DNA from: Acidimicrobiaceae bacterium
GTDB lineage: Bacteria; Actinomycetota; Acidimicrobiia; Acidimicrobiales; UBA8592
Length of the DNA stretch: 38,001 bases
NCBI GenBank assembly: GCA_024641655.1
Contig: JAHECR010000032.1
Location: forward strand, 1 to 38,001
Direction: 5' to 3'
In this document: piece by piece, positions 7,835 to 15,909 of the stretch
Position numbering within the stretch: position 1 is the first letter of the stretch
How the letters are laid out: the number at the start of each line of letters is the position of its first letter
Notes under the pieces: generated by a model
What the model was told of the DNA's origin: nothing
The model's database searches: none
Seen by the model: only the letters and a program-made list of their open reading frames with translations
Position numbers and translations under genes: made by a program

Positions 7835-7874
7835 TATGATATGAAACGACATGATAAGTGCGGAATACTCCGCA
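7835..7874 (+). promoter_or_regulatory. AT-rich promoter and dyad upstream of the WXG-like gene
   Basis: TATGAT at 7835-7840, starting one base after the ATPase stop codon, is the best -10 box in this window. It predicts a start near 7847 and a leader of about 50 nt. In that leader TGCGGA (7859-7864) and TCCGCA (7869-7874) form a 6-bp dyad with a 4-nt spacer, either an operator or a small RNA hairpin. A GGGAGG ribosome site follows at 7887-7892. The segment is distinctly AT-rich for this genome. Confidence 0.55.
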
Positions 7875-7896
7875 ATCGCACCGAACGGGAGGACCC

Positions 7897-8409
7897 ATGG
7901 CGGACATCACGGGAAGCAGGATCGGCGGGCGAATCGAGGACATGCTCGTCGTGCAGGCCGGTCTCGATGCCACCGGCCAGCAAGCCGGCGCGCAGGCAAC
8001 CGCGGCCGCGGCGCGAGTCGAGCGGCTCCAGCGTGAGGTTGCAGAGGTCACCGCGCGGTTGAAGGCCGACTTCGGCGAGCTCGCCTCTGAGTTGCGGGAG
8101 GCCGCCGCTCGCGCCACGGCGAACCTCCACGGAGCGGACTGGGACGGGCGCAGTCGAGGAGCTGCAGACGCCGCCAACCTGGCATTTGCGAACGAGATCG
8201 ACCGGGTGCTGCGGGCGGCCCATGAAGGGGCCGACGGCTTGCACGATGCGCTCACGGCGCAGGTCATGTCCTTCTTCGACGACATGAGCGGGTCCTTCGC
8301 CCAGGTGCTCCGCAGCATCGAGGAGAACTACCACAGCTTGGCGGGCGCCACCCGCGCCTACGCGGCCCGCCTCGCCGACGACGACGCCGTCGCCATTCGC
8401 TTCGGCTAA
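7897..8409 (+). CDS. WXG100-like protein, candidate type VII substrate
   Basis: A 170-residue, almost wholly alpha-helical protein without signal peptide or membrane helix. A long amphipathic Ala/Arg/Glu-rich helix (about 30-78, AAAARVERLQREVAEVTARL) is followed by DWDGRSRGAA with Trp82-Asp83-Gly84. This is the W-x-G turn that joins the two helices of WXG100 proteins; a second helix follows (about 87-110) and then an extra helical stretch to 170. It is longer than the usual 100 residues, nearer to LXG/WXG-like substrates. It has its own promoter and SD 62 bp after the EssC-like ATPase gene, so the pair probably act together, with this protein as the exported substrate or a structural partner. 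The family call rests on the motif and context, not on strong similarity. Confidence 0.7.
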   Translation: MADITGSRIGGRIEDMLVVQAGLDATGQQAGAQATAAAARVERLQREVAEVTARLKADFGELASELREAAARATANLHGADWDGRSRGAADAANLAFANEIDRVLRAAHEGADGLHDALTAQVMSFFDDMSGSFAQVLRSIEENYHSLAGATRAYAARLADDDAVAIRFG

Positions 8410-8486
8410 GGCTCCACACTCGGCGCCGCGAACTCCTGGGCACCCGGAATCCCCTGGGAGTGCACCGGTCCACCGGCGTCTTGGGC

Positions 8487-8492
8487 CAACAT
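8487..8492 (+). promoter_or_regulatory. Possible -10 box of yceH-like gene, leaderless
   Basis: CAACAT is followed by 6 nt and the ATG at 8499. It departs from TAnnnT at the first base, but the spacing matches the other leaderless starts in the window. Confidence 0.35.
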
Positions 8493-8498
8493 TGGACC

Positions 8499-9158
8499 AT
8501 GGAGCTGACCGGAGTCGAGATTCGGGTACTGGGTTGTCTGATCGAAAAGGAAGCGACCACGCCGGACTACTACCCGCTCTCCACCAACGCGCTGGTCACC
8601 GCGTGCAACCAGAGCACCAACCGTGACCCGGTCGTCTCCTACGACGAACGAACCGTCGATGCTGCGATCTTCGACCTGCGCGCCAACAAGGGCTTGACCC
8701 GCACGATCACCGGCGGGCGGACCAACAAGCATCGACACGTCCTGGCGGAGGCCTGGGGGCTCGGTTCGGGCGAGCTGGCGGTCTTGGCGGTCTTGATGCT
8801 GCGTGGCCCACAGACCGCCGGGGAGCTCCGATCGAGAACCGAGCGAATGCATGCCTTCTCGGACCTCGCAGGTGTCGAGGAGGCCCTCCGCACGCTCGCC
8901 GTACGCGCCGAGCCGATTGTCCGCGAGCTCGAGCGCCGGCCGGGCCAGAAGGAAACCCGATGGGAGCACCTGCTCGGTAGCGACGAGGTGCCTGGGGAAG
9001 GCGCGACGGCCGACCCACCGAGGGGTGGTGCTCGAGCGGAGGCGCCGCCGACCGCAACCGGCCACGAGGCCGACCTTCGGGATCTGCACGAGCAGGTCGG
9101 ACGTCTTCGCGCCGATGTCGACCGGCTGTATGCCCTCCTCGGGGAGCAACCGACGTGA
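8499..9158 (+). CDS. YceH-family (DUF480/UPF0502) winged-helix protein
   Basis: A 219-residue protein with the tandem winged-helix fold of the YceH family. Highly characteristic motifs are present: LTGVEIRVLGCLIEKEATTPDYYPLS at the N-terminus (shown in part), ALVTACNQSTNRDPV, then a second winged helix beginning ELAVLAVLMLRGPQTAGELR, and a C-terminal Pro/Arg-rich linker with a short coiled coil (LHEQVGRLRADVDRLYALLG). The biochemical role of the family is not established; nucleic-acid binding is inferred from the fold. The ATG at 8499 is the family start. Its stop overlaps the GTG of the thiamine pyrophosphokinase gene (GTGA), so the two are translationally coupled. Confidence 0.88.
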   Translation: MELTGVEIRVLGCLIEKEATTPDYYPLSTNALVTACNQSTNRDPVVSYDERTVDAAIFDLRANKGLTRTITGGRTNKHRHVLAEAWGLGSGELAVLAVLMLRGPQTAGELRSRTERMHAFSDLAGVEEALRTLAVRAEPIVRELERRPGQKETRWEHLLGSDEVPGEGATADPPRGGARAEAPPTATGHEADLRDLHEQVGRLRADVDRLYALLGEQPT

Positions 9159-9781
9159 GTGCCGCCGTCATCTTCGCCGGCGGGCCATCGGCGCCGCGGC
9201 TTGATGTCTCGTTGCTTCCGTCGGGAGCGATCATCATCGCTGCCGACAGCGGCCTCGACCACGCCCGCCGGCTGGGGCTGGAGCCCACGATCCTGGTGGG
9301 TGATCTCGACTCGGTCTCAGCGGAAGGACTCCGGTGGGCCGAGGAGAACGGGGTCGTCATCGACAAGCACCCCGCCGACAAGGACGAGACCGACCTCGAG
9401 CTGGCGCTGTCGGCTGCCGCGCACATCTGCGACGAGCTGATCGTCGTCGACGGTGGCCAGGGCCGCGCCGACCACGCCTTTGCCAACCTCGCGCTGTTGG
9501 CGGCGCCGCGGTTTGCCGGCGTCGAGCTGTCGGCTTTCGTGGGGGACGCGGTCGTGACCGTGATCCGGAGCCACCGGGAGCTCAGGGGTGGAGTGGGCGA
9601 TCTGGTCTCGCTGTTCGCGCTCGGCTCCATCGCCTCGGGAGTGTCCTCCACGGGCCTGCGTTGGCCTCTCCGCGAGGCAGACCTCGAGCCGGGATCGACC
9701 CTCGGGGTAAGCAATGAGTTCGCGGCATCCGAGGCCACCGTGGACGTCGGCATCGGTGTCGTGCTGGCCATCCAGCCCTGA
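9155..9781 (+). CDS. Thiamine pyrophosphokinase-like protein
   Basis: A 208-residue protein of the ThiN/thiamine pyrophosphokinase family, which transfers pyrophosphate from ATP to thiamine to give thiamine diphosphate. Signature acidic motifs are intact: AADSGLDHARRLG, VGDLDSVS, HPADKDETDLELAL and DGGQGRADHAFANL. The C-terminal beta-sandwich substrate domain (about 135-208) ends in VDVGIGVVLAIQP. The GTG start overlaps the preceding stop codon by four bases. Exact substrate is inferred from family; related proteins in some actinobacteria lack biochemical proof. It is convergent with the ABC ATPase gene across 14 bp. Confidence 0.87.
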   Translation: MSAAVIFAGGPSAPRLDVSLLPSGAIIIAADSGLDHARRLGLEPTILVGDLDSVSAEGLRWAEENGVVIDKHPADKDETDLELALSAAAHICDELIVVDGGQGRADHAFANLALLAAPRFAGVELSAFVGDAVVTVIRSHRELRGGVGDLVSLFALGSIASGVSSTGLRWPLREADLEPGSTLGVSNEFAASEATVDVGIGVVLAIQP

Positions 9782-9795
9782 CGGCGACCGCAGCG

Positions 9796-10629
9796 TCAGC
9801 GCCCGCGCGCAGTCCAGCGTCGGTCGCGCCGTTCCAGGATCACCGGAAGTCCGAAACACGACGACAGGTTGGCCTCGGTCAAGGTGTCCTCGATGGGCCC
9901 CCGTGCGAGGACTCGGCCTTCGGACAGGAGCAGGACATGGGTGAAGGTCTCGGGAATCTCCTCCACGTGATGGGTGACCAGCACCGTCGGCGGGGTCGTC
10001 TCGAAACTCGCGAGGCGGCTCAGGGTGGAGACGAGCTCCTCGCGCCCACCCAGGTCGAGCGCCGCGGTGGGCTCGTCGAGCAGCAGCAGCCCCGGATCGG
10101 TCATCAAGGTGCGGGCGAGGAGCACCCGTTGACGCTCACCTGACGACAACAGGCCGAAAGGCCGGTCGGCGAGGTGACCTACGCCGAGCCGTTCGAGTTC
10201 CCCGATCGCCTTCGCTTCGTCGTTGGCGTCGTAGCGGTGCCACCACGGCTCGAGGGCACCGTTCTTTGCGGTCATCACCACGTCGCGTGCTTTGAGCGCG
10301 GGGCGCAGCATGTCCGCGAAACCGGCGCTGGTGAAGCCCACCAGCGGCCGGAGCTTGCGGATATCGCTGCGGCCGAGGCGGATCCCCAGGACATCGATCG
10401 TCCCACTCGTGGGATGGAGATACAGGCTCGCGATCTGCAACAGCGTCGTCTTGCCACAGCCGTTGCGGCCCAGTACCACCCAGCGTTCCGCCGGCAGAAC
10501 GGTGAAGTCGATGCCCTCGAGGATCGTCCGGCCGTCGCGGACCAGGGTGACCCCGCGCATGTCGAGCGCCGGGATCGACGCGCCGGGCTCGCGGTGCTCA
10601 ACCATCGGCGTACACCCCTGAGTGCTCAC
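9796..10629 (-). CDS. Stand-alone ABC transporter ATP-binding protein
   Basis: A 277-residue ABC ATPase with one nucleotide-binding domain: Walker A GRNGCGKTT, Q-loop region near LVGFTSAGF, signature LLSSGERQRV, Walker B LLLLDEPTAALD and H-loop VLVTHHVEE. The Q-loop position is unusual, and the LSSGERQ signature resembles ModF/YlmA-type cytoplasmic ATPases rather than importer or exporter subunits. No membrane helix and no partner permease is seen. It is the last gene of a minus-strand operon, 12 nt after the second ABC exporter gene. The GTG at 10629 is used because it fits this spacing; an in-frame ATG at 10605 is an alternative. Its role could be in translation or stress, or as an extra ATPase for the exporter; this is not resolved. 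Confidence 0.82.
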   Translation of the reverse strand: MSTQGCTPMVEHREPGASIPALDMRGVTLVRDGRTILEGIDFTVLPAERWVVLGRNGCGKTTLLQIASLYLHPTSGTIDVLGIRLGRSDIRKLRPLVGFTSAGFADMLRPALKARDVVMTAKNGALEPWWHRYDANDEAKAIGELERLGVGHLADRPFGLLSSGERQRVLLARTLMTDPGLLLLDEPTAALDLGGREELVSTLSRLASFETTPPTVLVTHHVEEIPETFTHVLLLSEGRVLARGPIEDTLTEANLSSCFGLPVILERRDRRWTARGR

Positions 10630-10641
10630 TCACGGACCTGC

Positions 10642-12537
10642 TCACTCACCGATCGCCGTCATCCAGGTTTGATGCATCTCGGCGTAGTGACCGCCCGCAG
10701 CGACCAGCTCGTCATGGCTGCCGACTTCGATGATCCGACCGCCTTCGACCACCGCGATCCGGTCGGCTCGCATCACCGTCGCCAGGCGGTGGGCGATAAT
10801 GACGGCGGTGCGCCCTTCGAGGAGGACATCGAGCGCCCGCTCGATTCGGGCTTCGGACTGGAGGTCGAGATTGGAGGTCGCCTCGTCGAGCACCAGGACG
10901 CGTGGTCGCGCCAGGAAGGCGCGAGCGAGCGCGAGGAGCTGCCGCTCACCGGCGCTGAGCGAGGAACCGCGCTCGTGTACCACCGTGTCGATCCCGTTCG
11001 GCATCGACTCGACCAGGTCGGCCATACCCGTCTGGCGCAGGGCGTCCCAGACCTCGTCGTCGGTGGCGTCGGGTCGGGCGAAGCTGACGTTGTCGCGTAC
11101 CGAACCGGCGAAGAGGAAGGCCTCCTGTGGTACCACACCGAGCTGCTCCCGCAGCGAGGACAAGGTCACCGTCCGCAGGTCGTGGCCGTCGATGCGCACC
11201 GAGCCCTCGTCGGGGTCGTAGAAGCGCGAGATCAGCTTGGCGACCGTCGACTTGCCACCACCGGTTGGTCCGACGATCGCCAAGGTCTCGCCTGCGGCCA
11301 GATGCAGGTCGATGTCGTGGAGCACGCGGTCGGAGCCGTTGTAGGAGAACGAGACACCGTCGAGATCAATGGAGCCCTCGATCGGCGGGAGGTCGACCGC
11401 GTCAGGGGCCTCGGGCACGGCCGGCTCGGTGAGGAGCAGGTCCCTCAGCTTGACGACAGCGGCCTGCCCTTGCTGGTACCCGTTGTAGAGCTGGGTGAGC
11501 GACTGGATCGGCGCGAAGAACGCTCCGAGGTAGAGCAGGTAGGCGGTGAGTTCCCCGATCTCGAGATCGCCGTCGAGAACCATGCGCCCGCCGATCAGGA
11601 GCACCATTGCCTGACCGATCACCGAGATGGCCTCGGTTCCGGGGGTGTAGATCGACGTCGCGCGCACCGCATCGAGGTTCGCGACCTTGTGGGCACCCAC
11701 GACGTTGGTGTGGTGGATCACGTTGTGGCGTCGCCGGTTGAGCGCCGTGATGACCCGCACGCCGGCGAGGCTCTCGGAGAGATCCGACAGGACCTCGCCG
11801 ATACGGTCACGCACCTGCAGGTACGCGGTGTCGGACCGGCGACGGAACCACTCGCTCAGCAGGAGGGTGACGGGCACGACGAGCAGCAAGGTGATGATCG
11901 CGAGGAACGGGTTCAGCACGATGAGGACCGTTGTGATGACCACCAGGGTGAGGCCCTGCACAGCGAAGCTGATCAGCCCCTCCTGGAAGAGCTGCGCCAG
12001 CGCTTCGATGTCACTGGTCATCCGGGTCATGATGACCCCGGCCTTCTCACGGGTGTAGAACTCCAGCGACTGCCGCTGGAGGTGGCTGAACACCCGAACC
12101 CGCAGCTCGTTCATGAGCCGCTCGCCGAGCAGCCCGGTGTAGAGGATCCGCATCCAGGAGGTCAGCGTGGCGACGATCACCGAGGCGACGTAGATCGACG
12201 CCATCACGACCAGCACATCGGTCTTGCCCGCTCGCACCCCCTTGTCGATGCCGAGCCGTGTGAGCAGCGGGCCGGCCTGGAGGAGCACGGTCTCGATGAC
12301 GACGAGCCCCAGCGCAGCCAGCAACTGCCAGCGATGCGGCAACAGGAACGACCGCAGCGAGAACGGCGGATCGTGGGGCATCTGCTGGCTGAACTCGATG
12401 ACCGGCGCGGGATGCTCCGGCTCGCGTTCCAGCACTGCGTCCACGCGGTCCTGCAGGTGGCCCGGCACGCCGGCATGGGGGAGGCCGGCATCGCGCGCCG
12501 CGGTGGCCGTGTTGAACATGGGGGGCCCGAAACCCAT
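10642..12537 (-). CDS. ABC exporter half-transporter (type IV fold), second subunit
   Basis: A 631-residue fused membrane and ATPase protein. A polar N-terminal extension of about 60 residues precedes six predicted membrane helices (about 72-350, including LLAALGLVVIETVLLQAGPL and LTLVVITTVLIVL). The nucleotide-binding domain has Walker A GPTGGGKST, signature SLSAGERQ, Walker B VLVLDEATSNLD and H-loop IIAHRL. Walker B keeps the catalytic Glu, so this subunit has a competent site. Its ATG shares one base with the stop of the upstream exporter gene (TGATG), which makes a coupled heterodimeric exporter likely. Substrate is unknown; lipids, peptides or drugs are exported by relatives. Confidence 0.92.
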   Translation of the reverse strand: MGFGPPMFNTATAARDAGLPHAGVPGHLQDRVDAVLEREPEHPAPVIEFSQQMPHDPPFSLRSFLLPHRWQLLAALGLVVIETVLLQAGPLLTRLGIDKGVRAGKTDVLVVMASIYVASVIVATLTSWMRILYTGLLGERLMNELRVRVFSHLQRQSLEFYTREKAGVIMTRMTSDIEALAQLFQEGLISFAVQGLTLVVITTVLIVLNPFLAIITLLLVVPVTLLLSEWFRRRSDTAYLQVRDRIGEVLSDLSESLAGVRVITALNRRRHNVIHHTNVVGAHKVANLDAVRATSIYTPGTEAISVIGQAMVLLIGGRMVLDGDLEIGELTAYLLYLGAFFAPIQSLTQLYNGYQQGQAAVVKLRDLLLTEPAVPEAPDAVDLPPIEGSIDLDGVSFSYNGSDRVLHDIDLHLAAGETLAIVGPTGGGKSTVAKLISRFYDPDEGSVRIDGHDLRTVTLSSLREQLGVVPQEAFLFAGSVRDNVSFARPDATDDEVWDALRQTGMADLVESMPNGIDTVVHERGSSLSAGERQLLALARAFLARPRVLVLDEATSNLDLQSEARIERALDVLLEGRTAVIIAHRLATVMRADRIAVVEGGRIIEVGSHDELVAAGGHYAEMHQTWMTAIGE

Positions 12538-14429
12538 CAGAGGCCTCCGGCGTCGGTGATTGCGGGATCGGCCTCCGCGAGGATCGCGACGTAGCGCGGC
12601 TCTTTCGCCATCAGCTCGCTGTGTGTCCCCTGGGCGACCACCCGACCTTCCTCGAGGAGGACGACACGATCGGCCAGGGCGATCGTGGAGAGGCGATGGG
12701 CGATGAGCAGCGTGGTGCGACCTTCCAGCAGGTGCTCGAGCGCCCGGTGGATCGCCTCTTCGACCTTGACGTCGATCGCACTCGTCGCATCATCGAGGAC
12801 GAGGATGGGAGGATTCTCGAGCAAGGTCCGTGCGAACGCGATGCGTTGACGCTGACCGCCAGAGAGCGTGTAGCCGCGCTCGCCGACGACGGTCTCGTAG
12901 CCGTGCTCGAGATCGGCGATGAAGCCCGCAGCCTGCGCGGCCTCCGCAGCCGCCATGATCTCGTCCATACCGGCGTCAGGTTTCGCGTAGGCGATGTTGT
13001 CGGCAATGGTCGTGGAGAACAGGAACGGCTCGTCGAACACGAGACCGATCTGATGACGCAGCGACACGAGCGTGACGTTGCGGACGTCATGACCGTCGAT
13101 GCAGACCGATCCGCCGTCGACCTCGTAGAAGCGAGCCAGGAGCCGGGCAACAGTCGACTTGCCGCTGCCGGTACGCCCGACGATGGCCACGGTCTCGCCG
13201 GGCTCGACCACGAGATCGAAGCCCCGCAACACCGCCGCTCGCTCCAGGTCACCGTCAGGTCTCTCCTTGGCGTAGCCGAAGTGCACGTCGTCGAATTCGA
13301 TCCGTCCCTTCACCTCGGACAGGACGAGCGCGTCGGGGGAGTCGACGATGTCGGGCCGCTCGTCGAGGACTTCGTAGACCCGTCCCGCCGACGCCGCGGC
13401 ACGTTGCGCCTGGAGGAGAAGGAAGCCGAACATCCGGAACGGCGCCTGCAACATGATGACGTAGGCATTGAACGCGAAGAGCGTCCCGATCGAGACGTCG
13501 CCCTCTATGGCGAGCCAACCGCCATAGAGCAGCACGAGGGCCATACCGAGGCGGGGGAGCGCCTCGATGATCGGGTTGTAACGCGCCCGGGCCCTGATCG
13601 CTTCGACGTTGGCCCACTGGATGTGGTCGGCGGACTTCGCGAGCAGGCCGATCTGGCGCTCCTCAGCGGCGAAGGACTTGACCACTCGAGTGCCGTTGAC
13701 GTTCTCGTCGACGATCGTGGCCAGTTCGGCCATGCGGGCCTGGCTCACCCAGGTCAGCGGGAACACCGTCTTGCGCATCCGCTGCCCGAACACGTACACG
13801 CCCGGCAACATCGACAGCGCGACCAGCGTCAACGGGACGTGGATCGTGAGCATGAACCCGAACGCGAGGAAGAAGCTCAGGACGCTCATCCCGACGATCG
13901 GGCCGAACGCGAGCAAGACCTGCATCGACCGGATATCGCTGTTCGCCCTCGAGATGACCTGACCGGACTGGGTGCGGTCGTAGTACGAGAACGTCAGGGT
14001 CGTCAGGTGGTCGTAGAGCAGCGCTCTCAGGTCGGTCTCGACCCCCCAGGCGACCTCGAACATGGCGTAGCGGTGGATGAAGCCGAACACGAAGCGACCG
14101 ATGCCGGCGAACACCAGCACGACCACGAGGGTCCCGAGGCGACCGCGATCGCCGCCGTCGATGGAATCGATGGCGCTGCGACCGAGGGCTGGGACCAAGA
14201 CCTGCAGGCCGATCGCCAGCAGGCCGGTCACGATGCCGGTGACGAGGGGGCGACGGTGCGAGCGGACCAGCGGCCAGAGGCGACGCATCCACCCGAGCTC
14301 GGTGTCGGGGTCGATGGTCGCCGATGGCGGCTGGTGGAGAAAGCGAACGGCGACGGGTTCGAGCTCGACGTCGGTGGCCGGGCGTGCGTGCGCGTCACCG
14401 GTCCGGGGTCGGAGCGGCGCAGTGGTCAT
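12537..14429 (-). CDS. ABC exporter half-transporter, first subunit, degenerate catalytic site
   Basis: A 630-residue ABC exporter subunit. About 50 polar residues precede six predicted membrane helices (LVTGIVTGLLAIGLQVLVPA near 65; LGTLVVVLVFAGIGRFVFGF near 100; further ones to about 330). The ATPase domain carries Walker A GRTGSGKST, signature TLSGGQRQ, and Walker B ILVLDDATSAID, in which the usual catalytic Glu after the Asp is Asp. The partner subunit has Glu here, so the pair should have one consensus and one degenerate ATP site, as in heterodimeric exporters such as BmrCD or TM287/288. The ATG at 14429 fits a TAGTGT -10 box at 14441-14446; the longer open frame beyond it is antisense to the HlyC-like gene. 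Confidence 0.9.
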   Translation of the reverse strand: MTTAPLRPRTGDAHARPATDVELEPVAVRFLHQPPSATIDPDTELGWMRRLWPLVRSHRRPLVTGIVTGLLAIGLQVLVPALGRSAIDSIDGGDRGRLGTLVVVLVFAGIGRFVFGFIHRYAMFEVAWGVETDLRALLYDHLTTLTFSYYDRTQSGQVISRANSDIRSMQVLLAFGPIVGMSVLSFFLAFGFMLTIHVPLTLVALSMLPGVYVFGQRMRKTVFPLTWVSQARMAELATIVDENVNGTRVVKSFAAEERQIGLLAKSADHIQWANVEAIRARARYNPIIEALPRLGMALVLLYGGWLAIEGDVSIGTLFAFNAYVIMLQAPFRMFGFLLLQAQRAAASAGRVYEVLDERPDIVDSPDALVLSEVKGRIEFDDVHFGYAKERPDGDLERAAVLRGFDLVVEPGETVAIVGRTGSGKSTVARLLARFYEVDGGSVCIDGHDVRNVTLVSLRHQIGLVFDEPFLFSTTIADNIAYAKPDAGMDEIMAAAEAAQAAGFIADLEHGYETVVGERGYTLSGGQRQRIAFARTLLENPPILVLDDATSAIDVKVEEAIHRALEHLLEGRTTLLIAHRLSTIALADRVVLLEEGRVVAQGTHSELMAKEPRYVAILAEADPAITDAGGL

Positions 14430-14440
14430 GGTCGGGCGCA

Positions 14441-14446
14441 ACACTA
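14441..14446 (-). promoter_or_regulatory. -10 box of ABC exporter operon
   Basis: TAGTGT on the minus strand is 11 nt before the ATG at 14429, giving a leader of only about 4-5 nt. It would drive the three-gene ABC operon. Confidence 0.45.
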
Positions 14447-14464
14447 CTCGCGCGCCCGGGGCAC

Positions 14465-14470
14465 TACGAT
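14465..14470 (+). promoter_or_regulatory. -10 box of HlyC/CorC-like gene
   Basis: TACGAT lies 11 nt before a GTG at 14482 and 20 nt before the ATG at 14491. It is divergent from the ABC exporter -10 box 18 bp away, so the two promoters share one short control region. Confidence 0.5.
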
Positions 14471-14490
14471 CGGGAGCCTGGGTGGTTGTC

Positions 14491-15909
14491 ATGGTGGCGC
14501 CGTCCAGCGGCGCGACCCCCGGTCGTGGCGGCCCGAGCCGAGACGCAGGAGAATCGACGATCGACACCGCACTGGGCCTGCTCGGCGTGGGTGCCCTCAT
14601 CGGCGCAACCGCGTTCTTCGTCGCCGCCGAGTTCGCGTTCGTCACCGTCGACCGCAACCGGATCGAGCAGCAGGCCGCCGAGGGCAGCCGGGTCGCGCAG
14701 TCGGTCGACGCGCTGCTCAAGAAGCTCTCGTTCCAGCTCACCGGGGCGCAGCTCGGCATCACCGTCGCTGCGGTCGTGCTCGGCTTCGTGGCCGAACCGA
14801 CGGTCGCCACGCTCGTGGAGCCGACGATGGAGGCCGTCGTGGGAGCGAGGGCCGCTGCGGAGGTGTCGCTCGCACTGGCGCTCGTGTTGGCGACCGTGGG
14901 CACGATGGTGATCGGTGAGCTGGTCCCCAAGAACGTCGCCATCGCCCGACCAGAGGCGGTCGCCAAGCTGTTGGCGGCCCCCTACCGGATGTACGGCACG
15001 ATCGCCGGGCCGTTCATCAAGCTCTCGGACTCCCTGGCGAACCAGCTCACCCGACGGATGGGTGTCGAACCCGCCGACGAGCTCAAGCACGTCCCGACGC
15101 TCGAGGATCTCGAGTACCTGATCAAGAGCTCAGCGGCCGAAGGCACCCTGCATCCCGACGAGGTGCTGTTGCTGACCCGGTCTCTTCGTTTCGGCGAGAA
15201 GGAGGCTGACGAGGTGATGGTCCCCCGGGTCGAGGTCCGCAGCCTGGACGCGACGTCGAGCGTGGCCGATCTGGTCGTGCTCAGCGCCGAGACCGGGCTG
15301 TCGCGATTTCCGATCGTCCGCGGCTCGATCGACGACGTCGTCGGGGTGGTGCACGTAAAGGCCGCGCTCGCGATCGAGCCCGCGCAACGACGGAGCACGC
15401 CCGTGACCGCAGTGATGCGCGACGTGCTGGCAGTCCCCGAATCGCGCGAACTGGTTTCGATCATGATCGACATGCGCCGTCGCCGTCTGCCGCTCGCGGT
15501 GGTCGTGGACGAGCACGGCGGCACCGCGGGCATCGTGTCGATGGAAGACCTCCTCGAGGAGATCGTCGGCGAGATCGATGATGAGCACGACGACGCCACA
15601 GAGCTCACGGTCATCGAAGGTGAGGGCATCTACGTGCTCTCCGGGGGCATGCACGCCGACGAGGTGCGTGACGCGTGCGGGTTCGAGATGCCCGAGGGTC
15701 GATACGAGACGCTGGCCGGGTTCGTGCTCGACCACCTCCAGCGGGTGCCGAGCGAGGGCGAAGTGTTCCGTTTCGACGGTTGGCGCATCGAGATCGTCGA
15801 GATGGACCGGCGGCGTATCGCCACGGTCCGACTCCACGAACCGTGGTCGTCGGTGCAGGCACGCCTGCGCCGCCAGACGACTCGACCGGACCCCGGAGCT
15901 TCGCGGTGA
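14491..15909 (+). CDS. CNNM/HlyC-CorC-like CBS-domain membrane protein
   Basis: A 472-residue protein of the DUF21-CBS-CorC_HlyC family (related to magnesium/cobalt efflux protein CorC and eukaryotic CNNM). Order of parts: DUF21 membrane domain (about 25-200) with helices from LGLLGVGALIGATAFFVAAE and LALALVLATVGTMVIGELVPKN; a tandem CBS pair (about 215-345; VMVPRVEV, RFPIVRG, AVVVDEHGGTAGIVSMEDLLEEIVGEI, shown only as landmarks); and the C-terminal CorC_HlyC transporter-associated domain (about 360-450). Members of the family are linked to Mg2+ homeostasis; direct transport is debated. The ATG at 14491 is used; an in-frame GTG at 14482 is equally possible. Its stop overlaps the GTG of the next gene. 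Confidence 0.9.
   Translation: MVAPSSGATPGRGGPSRDAGESTIDTALGLLGVGALIGATAFFVAAEFAFVTVDRNRIEQQAAEGSRVAQSVDALLKKLSFQLTGAQLGITVAAVVLGFVAEPTVATLVEPTMEAVVGARAAAEVSLALALVLATVGTMVIGELVPKNVAIARPEAVAKLLAAPYRMYGTIAGPFIKLSDSLANQLTRRMGVEPADELKHVPTLEDLEYLIKSSAAEGTLHPDEVLLLTRSLRFGEKEADEVMVPRVEVRSLDATSSVADLVVLSAETGLSRFPIVRGSIDDVVGVVHVKAALAIEPAQRRSTPVTAVMRDVLAVPESRELVSIMIDMRRRRLPLAVVVDEHGGTAGIVSMEDLLEEIVGEIDDEHDDATELTVIEGEGIYVLSGGMHADEVRDACGFEMPEGRYETLAGFVLDHLQRVPSEGEVFRFDGWRIEIVEMDRRRIATVRLHEPWSSVQARLRRQTTRPDPGASR

Noticed and set aside
10174..14918. Very long plus-strand frames (806 and 765 codons) opposite the ABC exporter genes
   Set aside because: They are antisense shadows with no recognisable domain, biased to Arg, Gly, Val, Asp and His; the minus-strand frames encode complete ABC exporters.
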